DNA of 64,000 nt from Struthio camelus (taxonomy: Eukaryota > Chordata > Aves > Struthioniformes > Struthionidae). The position numbers were made by a program, and so were the translations under genes. Below, one piece after another: positions 1-13,500 of this stretch. Position 1 is the first letter of the stretch; every line of letters starts with the position of its first letter. The stretch is taken from positions 7,370,001-7,434,000 of the forward strand of contig NC_090967.1 of NCBI RefSeq assembly GCF_040807025.1, read 5' to 3'. The notes beneath the pieces were generated by a model. It saw nothing but the letters and a program-made list of their open reading frames with translations. It searched no databases and was not told the DNA's origin.

Positions 1-116
1 CCACAGCTTCTTGTTGATCACTTCCACGAGGCCTCCCTTCTCTGTCACCAGCATGTAGAGCATGTACAGGTCCAGCACCTGCTTGGCCATGATGGGGATG
101 CGGTTGACGGGGGTCC
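1..116 (-). CDS. ARID3A: ARID3A exon 5 (truncated by window edge)
   Basis: The exon starts after acceptor CTCCGCAG (AG at 118-117) and runs off the window at base 1, ending on the Trp codon of NKKLW. It encodes residues 279-317: GTPVNRIPIMAKQVLDLYML then YMLVTEKGGLVEVINKKLW. This is the ARID core, including the helix-turn-helix loop. Human has V where the second MLY..M Met lies, a conservative change. Confidence 0.95.
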
Positions 117-1489
117 CTGCGGAGCGGGCAAGAGAAGAGAGCAGGTTGGGGCTGGTGCCACCCCAGCGAGATCCCGTCCGAGAGCCTGCCAAGCCCCCAG
201 CTGGGCACACGCAGCTAAAAGGTGGCCCAAGACCTGCCGGCACCAGGTCGGACGGACGCGGTCCGGGGAGCACCGAGGCGGCTCCCTGCTCCGCTCAGCT
301 GGACGAGCTGAGCCCCGGCGGACGAGCCGGCCACCACCGCCGCCGCAGGCCAGCGAGAGCCGTCCCCGTGCAAAACAATCCCAGTTGGCTGCTGGAAACC
401 CTTCCCAATCCTCGGGGGGATCCGAAGGGTAAATCATCCGCCACGATGCACACGGGCAGCTCAAAATGCTGCCGGACACTGGCCGCGCCACCTGGCCGCG
501 GGGCGAGGGTGGCTGCTGGCCGGAAGGGGACGGAGGATGTTGTACAAAGAGGCCGTGTCTGAAGTGCTCAGGGCTGGGCCGCTCATCAGCTCCTGCAACT
601 CCTGCCCCTGATTCAATCGCCCCATGCAGGGGAAAGCTCAGCGGGGGCAGAAGAAGAAAGGGGACCCAGGAAATTTCCAGGTCAGATATCACACAAAAGG
701 AGGAGCAGAGGCAACAGGGCAATTTTTCTCCTTCTCTTCCTCTATTGCTTTCTTTTTCTTTAAACAACCCCCTCCATTCACTATACTCTTGCTAAACGTC
801 AGCCCTACCCACGAAGGAAAAAGAAACTTGAAGTTTTCAGCCACAATCACCGAAACAGGGCCAAATGTGGTTTGTCAAACTGTGGTCAGCTGCAGCCAGC
901 AACAGGAGCTATTTATAACTATGGCAGTACTTCAGGGCCACGGAGATGAGGGTCATGCCAGGAGCTGCACACGTGCACGTGTGGGTCCATAACCTCAAAC
1001 AACAGAAAATGCGATGGAAGATCTCCATCCCCCTTTGCAGCTCGAATCCCGAGGGCCAGAGATGGGAAGCGGTTCACCAACGGCACCTGCGTCGGGGGTC
1101 TTCCCTGGCCGAAGGCGGGCGCCCTCCCTGCCAGCCTTCCCCTCCAGCGTACGAAGATTTCAGCCAAGAAAGAGCAAACACCTCGCCAGGGAGCTGCTCC
1201 CCGCGCACCACGCTCCGGGCAGCGACGACAGCCCCCCCGACTTCCCAGCTACGGACCGCGGCTCTTCCTGCCTCGAAAACACGCTGATGGCGCTTACTTC
1301 ATTCCGCTTTCCCTGGGGCCTCTCCCTTCCCTCCCCAGTTACCAGAGCTTTACCTAGCCGCTCCGCGTTGTTTGTTTAAACGCCACGGGCTCAGAAAGGA
1401 CCCGGAGGGACGGAGCGAAGCTGTGGGAACGCCCGGCCAATTATTCCTCCTTCCCACTTCTTCCCTCCCCTCCTCCCCACCCGCACGGG

Positions 1490-1538
<49 letters not shown>

Positions 1539-4500
1539 ACGCTTTCCTAAATGCCTCTTTGACAAAAGGCTCAATGCAATGATGCATCAGCGTTTCCAGG
1601 GCTGTTTTCTATGCAGAAAACAGGCCCTTGACTCAGATAAACGCCTCACTTTTTAGCCTGTTAAACAAAGGTACCGAATCGGCAAGCGTCTCCGAACCTG
1701 CTGGCTTTTCGCCTCCTTCCTAATTTGTGCAAAACTGAAAATGTCCCTGCCTGGGCTGTTTGGGACCCTCCCGGATATCCTAGCAGAGGAGTTATTCTAC
1801 TCTTTTCTCCCCCACCAGCCCGATTCCACCTGTACAAGTTATTCCCCAAACGCTGGCCTGCCGTGACCTGCCCTTGGGCTGCACACAACAACAGTGACGC
1901 TCGAGCACAGAGCTCCAGAGCAGCAGGCGCCGCGGTGCCAGCACGGACGCGCTCCTCGGCGCGGCTCCGGGAGAGGGCAGCACCTCCCGCGGCTGCTCCC
2001 GTCCGGGTCTGGCACCGGGGCTGCGCGCTCCTCACGCTGCGCCACGCCGTTCTGCGCCAGCCTGCCCGTACCGGCAGAGGTTTCCTGCCCCTCTGCCCGT
2101 CCCGCGCCGGATGGGACGATGCCTTCTCTTTCGTGTTTAACTTTCGTATCGAGGCCCAGCCTTTCCCTGCGCTTCCCCCCCGGTCATGGAGCCGCACAAT
2201 CTCACTTGCTAACTTCGTCTTGAAAGCCATCCCCACCCTAGGACTGAAAATACTCACCTAGAGCTCAGAGCCCGCACCAGTCTAAACCAGCAAGGGCCAC
2301 ACAGCTACCCCAGTTTGCACCATGCAAGGATTCACGCTCCCAAGAGCTTACACGGGTGTTTGGCAGTGTGGGTGTTTGGACGAGGCCCTTTCAGAGACCC
2401 CCCTGCTTGGGGGAGCTCCTCCACTAGGGAAGCTAAGTTTGAAGCAGGTTTGAACCAGGTCAAAAATTGCAGCAGGATACAATCAGACTGACCCCTATAG
2501 GGGGTCCTACAACAAAATAACGAAAATATGTGCATGCATATATGTATATATATAGATACTAATTTGACAGTCTCCTTTTGATATCACAGGCCAACATTTT
2601 CCAAACATGGGCAGTGATTTGGATGTCCCCATTAACCCTTAAAATGGAGAGGATTTTTGAAGAGTGGCCGGTTTGGACATCGCTGGGGAGCAGGCAGAAA
2701 GCGCTAGCTGCTTTTGACAATGCAGGTGCAGGTTTTGGCCAGGGTGGCCATGCCATAACATCGGTTCTCGTGTGCTGTTACTGGACCAGCTCCTACTTAG
2801 ATGCCAGTGCAGACCACAGGGGTTTCTAGCAAATACATCAGGGCTCTGGAGGAGTGACTGGAATTTGCAGATTCAACTCAGGGAGTGCTTGGCACTTTTG
2901 TGATGAAGAAAAGGGATTCGTTCCAGCAACGTATCAACCTCTCTCATGAGGTGTTTGTGACATGGAGCTATGTGCATTCATATTTGAAAAGTGGGGAGAC
3001 ACAGACAGAAGAGACAAAGAAGCAAAAAACAGTGAAGGATTTTGCTACCTTTGCAACAATTAGAGGGAAAGGACAGCATGGGGGAGGAAGTAAAATGAAC
3101 TGGCAAAAACCGTTCAGAAGGGGACAAATCTTGCTGAGAAGGGGCAGTGCGTTCCTGAGACTTTGATAAAATTAGACTCAAAGGGACGAAAAGCAGGGCC
3201 AGTGCAATAATTTAATGACTTTAATTGCTCTGCTGAGTTAATGGCACTGATTCCAATGGAACAGGTTTGACCCCAGTTTGCAAAGAGGTTAAAAATTAAC
3301 TACTAGTCTGGCCAGAGCTTTAACCTTGAGGTTATAATGATATGCGAGGAAATAAAACCTGTGGCCCTGGGAGCTCAGATTAAATAGCAGAGCCTCACAG
3401 CTGAGGAAGCACGGCAAGCGAAAGGCCGATGGCACGCACGAGCTCACCTCGCTTTTGCATGAAGCTGAAGAGGTCATCTAGGAATTCTTTCCTCTTGGGG
3501 TCGCCGTCCAGCTCGTACAACTGCGCACACAAACAAGAAGAGAAGAAAATCGCTCATGTGTCCACAGGGGAGGAGGGTGGAAGGGTAGAGAGAAGCATAA
3601 CCGCCCCAGCCTCGCTTCCCAAAGCCCAGCAGCCCAGAGCCCCGCACAGGAGGGTCAAGCCCTGCACTGGAGGCAGCTAAACCCACCAGAGCCCCGCGAG
3701 GGGGGAAACAGCATGTCACTCATATGAGAAGCCTCAGGCTGTGCACGCACCAGGGCCGGCCGGGGGGCAGAGCTGGCCGAGAAAGGGGAGAGGACGGCAG
3801 TCCGGCTGCCTGAAACCACCGCCTCTCCCTCTGCTTGCTGAAAGCCGAGAAACATCGCCAGGGTTTCCAAAGCGCTGTCCCTTTCCAGAAGCAGCATCCC
3901 CGGGACGCTGCACTTGCTGGTCCAAGCCACTCGGCTCCCAGAACATCGGGGCAGTGGCTAAAGTGGGAGGAGAAGGTGGTGTGGGGCTTGTCCACCTTGT
4001 CCACACCAGCCCGGCCCCCACCGCAGGGCAGGGTCCATGACCGGAGCACGCGGTTGTGAGTGGGGAGGGCGAGGTGCAACCTCCAGCCCCACCAGACTCC
4101 CGTGCAGGACCGGAAGCAAGCTGCGCGATCCCTCTGCCCCACTGACTGCTGTCGGTCCACAGCAGACTGCGAGCAGCTCTCCCAGGACAATAATGGGATC
4201 CTTATAAGCACCAGGAAGAGGTGGCAAAGCAGTCCACTTGCGGGCGCTTCCGAGGATTCCCAGGGATTGCCAGGGGCCCAGGAAGACACTGCGATCTCTC
4301 ATCTGCAAATCTCTCCTACAACTCTTTGCCCTTTCAGTTCTCCAAGTTGCACATCCTGCAGACTCGTGGCCACGTGGAGATTTTGGCAATGTGGTCAGAG
4401 GTGGCAAAAAGAAGTGTCACCTACAGGTGGGTGCCCAAGTGCCCAAATTCCCAGGAAACCTGATTCGGAGGGAGCTGAGTGCTAAGTGACATAGGGAAGC

Positions 4501-7500
4501 TTTTAAAAAGCGATCCTTAACATGTGCTTTGCTGCAAGACAAGAAGAAATGCTGCAAACTTCAAGCAATTAGCAGGAACCAGGCCAGATCACGCACTCTG
4601 TGACCAGATCACCCCTCATTTGAGAGGCGGTGAAAGCTATTATGATTGCAAAGCTTTGGAAAACACCCTTGGCTGCGCTGCTGCCGGAGGTGACTGACAT
4701 TTCACTGCTCCTGGCAGAGCTGATCTCTCTGAACAGCTGATGCACCCGTGGAGCAACACCCACTTGGTGTAATTAATGCGCTCTTGGGGCACACACTTGA
4801 CATAGCTCAGATGAAGAGCAGTAACATTTCCTCCCCAAGAATAGGCCGTGAGCACGTCACAGCCTGCAGCTGTGCTGCACCTTTAAAGAGACAAGGGGGA
4901 CATCGAGCGGCAAGGTTAACTGGAAAGGAGCTCCAGGTCCTGCTGTTAGGCACAGCAAACCCTGCACAGCCGAGCTCCTGGGAGCGGGGCAGGAGTTCTG
5001 GGGGGCACCCAACTGCCCACGGGGATGGGGTAGGGCGCAGCACCCCGAACAGCTGATCCTTCACTGGGCCCTTATGGTGCAAGGGCTGCACAAGGCCACC
5101 AGCAGCTCCAGGACCACGTGTCCATCCAAAGATGCCCACTCACGGCTGCTCCGCAGGAGGCTCGGCAGGTAACGCAGCATTCGGGGACCTGGAGGAGCTT
5201 GCAGTTACAAGAAACGTCTCCGTCAAAGGGCAGAAGTTGCTACTACACAACACACCCCGCAGACCGAGCCCTCCGGATGGCAAGGAAGGAGTGGGAAGAG
5301 GAAGGTCTATCCATGTGCACAAGGCTCTCGGCCTCCAGTTTTAACCGCTACTCTGACAAGCGTGCTGGCACGGAAGGAAGTGGCACGAGGTGTGCACAGA
5401 GGTCTTCGGGGCAGAGAGCGTGGGTGGCAGAGCCCTGGGACACTGTCAACATTGCTTGCCCCTGGCTGGCTGTGCCACAAGAGTGCCTTTCGCTCTGCTG
5501 CCAGGGCAAGGGGGACTGGAGGCATTCGCCCTGCAATTCACCCTCCAGTGCCCAGAATCATGGTGCTGCCACTAACCGAGGCAGGAGCGGCTCCGACGTT
5601 GCAAACCCCGCAATAAACCCTCAGCTCCTCCTGGAGAACGCAGATCCCCAGTTTATTTTTGGCATCCACCACGCTCTTGGCACAGAATGGAGCAATGCAT
5701 CGACACGATCCCTCCTCCTGAGAGCCTCCGCACCTACCGCGCGCCTAAGCAAGCCGATGCCAGGTGGTTTGCAGGCTCGTACGCCACAGACCGCCTTTGT
5801 GGCCTTGGTTTGTTCAAAGGTGGGTGCCTGGAGATACAGCCCTAGAAAATCATTGCTGTGACAAGGTGAAAAGGAATGCGAGCTGCATCTCCCTCTCATG
5901 ACTCCATGGGCACACAAGCCTACGACCGCTGGCCATCGCTGGACCTATTCTGACATGTCCTACAGTGCTGCTGGTTCCTCTCCTGCTGGAGACCTGCAGG
6001 ACCGAAACCTGGTCCCCGTGACCCAGTCTTTCATTACACTTTGATTTCAACCAGCCCAAAGAAAAGCCTCCTCCACCCCAGCTTGGTGCTCCTCCGTACC
6101 GGTGGGTTTGCACAGATGTTAAGGACGTGGGCGGGCTGCTCTGTCTGGAGGGCTTCCCCCGCAGGATGCTGCGGCCCGCTGCAGTCTGTCCCGTGTGCCT
6201 CCCGTGGCCCTGGCTCCAGGCAAGCTTCACCTTTCACAACTTGCTCCCATTTTGAAAAGCTACAAATCTGGCTTAGGAGCCTGGTGCTGAAAGCAGGCTG
6301 CCCCCCCCCACCAGCAAGGTTTCGTGTCTGACTGTAGAGCTGGCAACCGCTTCTCCTGCAAAAGCAGTTCCCTTCCAAGCCTCCCTCGCAGGCTGCTTCC
6401 CACTGCCCAAGGCACGATTCCTGTAGTAAACCCGACAAGATTAATGAAGCTGGTGCAGTGCACTGCACCATGCAGAGAGCCTTAGCAATACACAACTGGG
6501 AAATGTTTTTATAAGCCAGGACAGGAAGATCTATGCAAGGCTTCTAACACAGACGTTCCTCGAGCGTCCATCTATGCTCCGGCCAGCTTTTGTCTCGGGA
6601 CCCCACCCATTGTTTGACAGCCGAACACATTCCAGCTCTGATTTATGGCAGCAAGATTTGCTGGCCTGGAGAGCAAATTATACATACACACATGCACATT
6701 CATGCAAGCTGTGCCTCTCCCCAAGTTTTGAAAGCCCTATCCCAGCATGATTTTTGCCTGGTGGAGGTGGTCTGGGGAATAATCCCTCTCCCTGAACATC
6801 CACCAAGGAAAGCTAAAGAGCCGTCGAGCGCCGCAGCACGGGCCAAGCAACCTGGGAAGGGGAACCAGCTCCTGCTCTTGCCCCGGTGCAGCAGGGCAAC
6901 GTGGGCAGCGCTCCAGCGCCCTGGACCATGAGCACAGCATGAGGTCTTTGGGGATAAGGGCTCGTTCCTCGCTTTTTGGGACACGCAAATTCAGCTGCCG
7001 CCGAGCCGCCTTCTCCTCCCTCCCAGCGCAGAGCCGGAGCCGCTCCGCTCTCCTTCCCCGGGAACGGACGGCGGAGCCCCCTCGCCCGGCTTTCGCCGGC
7101 TCCCCCGTGCCAAGCAGCCCTCGCTTTTCTCAATGACAATTTTGAACAACTGCCAGCGGAGCCGAGGCCGCGGGGCTGCCGAGAGGGGGCTATAAATATT
7201 AACACGTAACTCAACAGGCATGTACCGCGGGGCCACGAACCGCGCTTTGGCAGATTAGCACGTTAACCCCGTAACCGATACGGCGGCCCTGCCGGCGGCT
7301 CGCCCCGCGGGCCGGCCCAGTGCGCAGCGGCGCGCGGAGCCCCCAGCGGCGCCGCGGGACCTGCGGGGCGGCCGAGCGCTGCGGGCTGGCGAGAGCCGGG
7401 GCCAAAGGCCGCCCGCTGCACCCCGCGCGGGGGCCGCGCCGCGGAGGGATCCTCGCCCGCCGGCGGCCCATCAAAGGGATCAATGAGGCTGAGCCGATAG

Positions 7501-10500
7501 CAGGGGAAGGGCGCTACAGGAAAGCCATAAACCCGCAGTTCCCCTGGAAACCCTGCAAAAGCGCGCCCCAGCCCTGAGCAAACAGCCGGGGAAAGGTCAG
7601 GAGCGGCCGTTCCCGCCGACCCGGACCCCTCGAAAGCCCCTCTCTCCCACGCCGAAGCCCGGCTGGCGCGGCGCCGCGGCCCGTCCCGGAGGCTGGGCGG
7701 GCGCCTCCGGTCCCCGGGGCGGCCGCGGAGCGGGGAGCAGCCCCGGCGGCACGCGCCCGCGGGAGGGGACGGCGCGGGCACCGCCGCGGCAGACGTGGCT
7801 TTCGGGCACGGCCGCGCAGGCTGCTCCCGACCAGCTGAGGGATCTTGGGCCTCCGCCAATCCGGCCTCCTCCGTTTCCTCGAGCGACTCGGAGAGCCGCG
7901 CGCGGAGAAAGGGCTTCCCCGGCACGCGCTGCCAAGGCCCGCCGCCAGCCGGGGCCGGCAGCCTCCCGCCGGAGCGGACCCCCAACCCGCAGCCGCGCGG
8001 GCGCAGAGCTGCCTCCCGTCCCCGGGGCGCCGCGGCGCTCGCCGAGCCAGGCAGGGGCCGGGAAGGGGAAAGCCCAGCGCCCGCGAGCACCCCTGCTCCA
8101 CCACCGGCACCTTGACGGTCCTTGGGAGAGCTGATTAACTCCCCCCGTGCTCCGTTATCCCCCCGCTTACGGGGGCGACAGCCCGGCCTTACGGGCACAG
8201 GCAACGGGAGGATGAACCCACGCGAGACGGCGCTGCCCGAGCCAACGCCGGAGAGGGCACCGTCCCCCCGGGCCGCCGTGCCGGAGGAGCGACGCTGAGG
8301 CTGCGCCGAGCCGGGAGCCGTCAGCCCCGGCACAGGCGGCGCTGCCGGGGTCAGGCCACGGCGTCGCGCCTCCTGCCGCCCTCTCCAGCTGCCACGCGGA
8401 AACCAAACGAGGCTCAAGTTTTCGGGAGGCTGGGAGCAGCGCAGGGGGACTTCTCTGGCCTGCCTCCCTGCCTCGCCGCGGCGCGGGCAGCATCGTTTCC
8501 CCCAGCCTCTTGCCTCCGAGCTGCCTCCAGCGCCCGCGGCCCGGTTGGGTTACCCAGAACCTCGCTTCTGTCTTGTCTTCCCCAGCAGGGAATTCCCCGC
8601 TGTGCCCTGCTTCCGCTCCTACCCAAAAGCCCCGAGCCGCGTCCCGGCACCGGAGGGGGCTCCGCGGCCCCGCCGCCGCCGAGCAGCTCGCGGCTCGCTC
8701 CGGGCTCCCGAGCACTTGTTCTCCCGCATTTCAGACAAAGGAGCGGAGAGGAGGTGGGATGAGGAGGCAGGAGGCTTTTTTGCAGCCGAGCCAGCTGATT
8801 AAATACACATCCAGGGAGGGAAAAATGTCGCTTAGCAGAGGGGAGGGGAAGGCTGGAAAAACATCACCCTCCTGCTCTGCTGCACCGGAGCGGGGGATGG
8901 AAAAGGGAGCTGCAAAAAAATAAAAGTGCCAGGAAAGAGATGTGTGAAGCGAGAGCTCCCCGAGCACCGGCTCCTGGCGCGCAGGAAACGCTCCCGCACG
9001 GCTAGGAAGGTCACTGGAAGAAAGCGGAGGGGCTGGGGTCAGGGAGCCGGGCTGTCAGATAACACATGATCAAACCGCTCACAGAGCGCGCTTGTTCTCG
9101 GGGAGCCAGAGCGCTGAATAGGCGCTTTGTTTCCCCCGCGCGGGGCCGGGGCCGAGGACGAGCCCAGGGCAGCGCGAGGACGGCCGGGGGCCGGCAGGGC
9201 TTCACCTGGCGCTGGGGAGACCCGGTCCAGCGTTAGCCGCTCGCCCCCGGGCGAGGCAGCGCGGCGGGCTGCTCCGCTCTCCGCCGCGCCGGGCGGCCGC
9301 GGAGGCTGGTTGCAGGGTCGTGATTCACCGCAGGGGCGCAGGTATAAAGCGCTAGTAACAAACGCGTCCGGGCCGCAGGACCCGCGGCACAACCATCCCA
9401 CGGAGCGGACCCCGGCGAGGCAGGCAGCAGGGAGGGTCACAAGCAACCTATTAGCCTGCAGAGCTCTAAAAATTGATTAGCCATTTATTAAAAGGTTGGT
9501 TCATTCAATTTTTATAAAAGGCAGCCCTTAAATAAAGTTCCTCGGGGCCTCTCCGCAGAGTGCTGGGAGCTGGGGGAAGTAGCCTTTAAAGCAGAAAGCC
9601 AAGTTTTGCATTTCGGGAAGAGACAAACGCAATGATTCATTCGCTGCCCTGAAACTCCTCTGGGCTCCTCCGGGCTGGACCGGGGGCGAATGCCAACGGC
9701 ACGGCCCGCGGAGCGCAAACGCCCCCGGCGCAGACGGGTCAGCTCTGCCGGGCAGGACTGCCCCGGCCTCGAGCACGTGCGGCTCCCAGGGAAGCTCTCC
9801 CCAGCTCTTCCCCCGCACGCAGACATCAGGCTTTCGGGAATCACCTCCGAAAGCCTTCCCCGACCCCTCGGCTACGGCAGCAAAGGTCCGGGAGGGCTCA
9901 GCACACGCGGGGTCGCACTGAGGCTCCGGGCTGGGAACGCCGGGGGCCCTCGGGGCCGCAGGCTGCCACGGCGCGGGCGCTCCTCACCCCGCTCCCGTTC
10001 AGTTTCAAAGGAAACGGCAATGTACGAATTTAAGAGTGTGAAAGAAAGTCAGCTGCCAGCTGAGGAAAACGTGCATCTGCTCAGCTGCGGGGGATTAGCG
10101 GGAGCGCGGCGGTGGGCCGGCCGCGCGCGCGGATCGTTAAATGCACCTTTGATCCTCGCTGCTTCCCGCGGGCAGACAGCGCTGACCGGCCCGCGAGACT
10201 GCGCGCCAACGAGCCCAGACGTTGCCTGTGCCAAAGTCTGCTGACCGAGCAACCCCGTTCCCGGCCGGCAGAGACAGCCGCGCTCACCTAAATACTCTGG
10301 GATAAAGCGGCAAAGGAGATTTCTGGGCGCTGTAATGCGGGCAGGGCCGGATGCTCGGAGGAGGCCGCTCGCCCCGGGGTGGAGGCAGACCCGGGTGCAC
10401 GTGCGCGCGGCGCCATCGGCCGCTTTGGACCCACGGGAGGTCGGCGGCTGACCTGGCCCCAGGTTTCCTCCTCCCAGGGCAGAGCCTTCGGGGGAACCCG

Positions 10501-13500
10501 AGACCTCACCGAGGAGTTTCCCTCTGGAAAAGGCACCGCCTGCGGGCGCCCGCTCCCCGAACCGCGAGAGCGACGGCCCGAGGCGAGGTGCCGCGCAGCG
10601 CGGCGCTGCGGGCTCCCCGGCCCGAGCCCCTGCCGGCGCGGCGGGTCCGCCGCGGCACACCCGGCCAGCGCTGCAGGCTCCTTTCGCAAGCTGCGACTTG
10701 TGGTTTCCAGCAAGATTTCGACAGCTCCGCAGGACTCGGTGGCGGTGGCGGAGGGTAACACGCCGCCCCCACGACCACCCGCCGCCCCGGAGGCGCCGCG
10801 AGCTGGCGCCGGGCCGAGCCGGAGCCCGGCAGCCCCGCGGCTCCTCTCCGAGCCTGGGGCTGAGGCCGCCCGCCCCACGCCGCTGGGAGAAACGATCCTC
10901 CTCCAAGAGCCTCCCCGATATCCTCAGCTGGCTCTGCGCGTATTGCCAAATCTAGCAAAACGGAGAGCTCTACGGGCAGCTCTGCCGGGAGCCCGGCCGG
11001 CGAAGGCGAGCGGCGGCCCGGGCAGGGGCTAGCGGGGAGGCCGCCGAGCCCCGCGCGCCCCGCGGCTCCGCTGCCAGGAGCCACCGGGCCGCCCCCAAAA
11101 GCGCCTTTCCGCAGCATCCGCAGAGCTCGCCCCTCGCTGCCGGGGCAGCGGCAGAGGCAGGGAAAGGGAAAGAAATTAGTGACTTCCACAAAGCCTTCGC
11201 AGGATTTCCTTGCATTGATAATATCCTGGTTTGGCCCAGGACACCTCACTGACAACGCACGTTCCCATGCGCCGCCGCGGCGGGAGGGAGAGCGCCGCGC
11301 AGCCGCGCCAGCCCCCCCGCCGCTCCTCCGGCCTCTTACCAACAACGAAACTCAGCAGCACTTATCGCAAGAAAGCTTAGAGATCAGATCTTAAAATAAA
11401 AATTGAGGAACCGAAAGCTGCTCTCGCCTCGGCGGGCGGCGCGAGCCCGCCCCTGCTGACGCCGCCGGGCTGAAATCGGCAGGTGCAGAAGCGGCGCCGG
11501 ACGCGGCTGCGCTGCCCAGCGCCACGCGCAGCTCCTCGTGAGCGAAATCCAACTGCCGCCTGCGAGGCTCCGTGCGAAGAGAACAGAGGCTGTCAGGCGG
11601 CAGCAAGCCACGAGCAATCACCCCTGCCACGGCGTGCGCGCTTGACTCAATAGACTTACCTTTCGTACTTAGGCAGGCTATAAGGAGGTGGAAATAACTT
11701 ACTCGGTAAAACAGCTGCCCCGAGAATATCCTGCCAAAACGGGGACGCCAGCGGGGAGCGGGGAAGGAGGGGGGCCAGCGCCAGGCGGGCGCGCGGGGCG
11801 GCAGCTCCCAGGGACGGGACGCCCGCTGCGCTGGTCCCGCTCCCTCCCGGTCGCGCCGCCGAGCTGACCGCGAAGGACTACGGCGCCGCACGGGGCCCCC
11901 AGGCCGGCGGCTTTCCCCAGCCCCGTCGCCACCCTTTCAACAGAGCCTCGCTCAGCACCAGGTGGCAGATGGCCGTTTCCAATAGATCTATAATTAAGTG
12001 AAGGAGGAATTAGGCACGCTGCAGGCAGACGACGCTAACCCTGCACCCGCGCACCCCGGTAGGCTCCCAGCCTGGCGTGCGGTGTGGATGACCGGATTAA
12101 CGTTTCAAACCAGATTACGTGGAAATCCCAGGCCGTTGACTTTAAATGGGCTTGCTGGAACGCGGCCGCCTCGGCAATGCCAGGAATGCCGGAGAAAGTC
12201 GTCCGCGCAACAGCACCCGCGGGCCCAGCCCTCCCCGCGGTACGTGCCGAGAGGGTCTGCCGCGAGGGCCCGAGATAACAAACCATCAGATACAGGGGGA
12301 GGGGACCGGGGCTGCCTCCATCCCACGTTCGGCCGCGGAAGCAGCCTCTTCTCCGCTAAAAGCCACCCTGCGAGGTGTAAGCAAAGCCGGCAATTACCGC
12401 AGGGAGGGGAAAGCGACACCAGGAGCTGCCATTTAATGAGGCTCCTGGAGCGCGGCCCCTGCAACTTCAGGGGTTTATGCCGGAGCCAGACAAATCTTTT
12501 AATCAAACCGCTCGGCTGCTGCCTCGCATACAGGAGCCTTCACACCCACCCAGCCAAGGCTTTATATAGATCCCCTCCCCTGGAAAAAGCGAGCAAAGAA
12601 TTTGCTGGGCTTGGTCTGGCAAAGGCGAACGCCGAGCCCGCAGGCTCCCAGCACCGATAGCAGCAACTGCTTCGGTCCCGGGCCCAGCGGCACGAGCCAG
12701 GCTCCCCTCAGCTGAGTTAAAAACAAAACGGCCCCTCCGGATGTCTCGGCTCCAGGTTTTCAAGACCCAGGGAATCATTTGCAAGTTTTTCTTCCACCCT
12801 CAGGAAAGCCAGAAACTCACTTCTTTCCTCCTTCCTTTTCGCAGCCTGCGTTCGGGGCGTGCAGGCCGCGAGCAGGAACGGCCCACGCACGGTGACGCTC
12901 GCAGCAGAAATCGGGAGAGCCCCCTCGAGCCGCTCCAGCGAGGCCTCCGGTTTATGTCTTACAGGGGTCCGAGAAGGTCAGAATTTCTACGTTTAGGAAA
13001 AAAACCACAGCGCAACCAAACGCAGGAGCTTTCTGAGAAGCAAACAGGGCGAGGGGAGCAGCGACGCCGGCTCCGGGCGGCAGGGACGCGTTTCAGCGGG
13101 GCCGGAGCGCTCGCTCTTCTCCGCAGGGAACGCGTCTCCCTTTGTCCTCCGCTGGCAGCGCAGGGGGTGAGGCAGGCGAGGAGGAATCGCATACGCTAAA
13201 AAGCGATTTAATGCAGAATAAACAAGCGAGCGGTGCTTTCAATGCACGCCCAGGCCTGCGCCGACGCTTTCCGAACCGTGCGGCCCTCCACAGAGAAAAA
13301 CCTGCCTTTTAACCCCCTCACAAGCCCCAAACTCGCCATGCAGAACTGCCGCCTGCAGAGCCGCCGCCAGCGCACCGGCCCTGCCATTTCTCCTCGTGCT
13401 GCTCACACGTAGGGCCCGGATTCGGGGCAGAGGGGGACAGACGTTTCTTTAGAAATAGAAAGTACCTCGTAAAAACCAGAGTGGTTGGTTACAAGCCCTG

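Larger units (their letters stand above)
117..3447 (-). other. ARID3A intron 4
   Basis: The intron is 3.3 kb. It holds a CG/CA microsatellite near 1490-1535, a TA-rich simple repeat near 2531-2557, and GC-rich unique sequence at 1050-2150. No exon of another gene is apparent. AP-1-like TGACTCA sits near 1628-1634. Confidence 0.8.
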
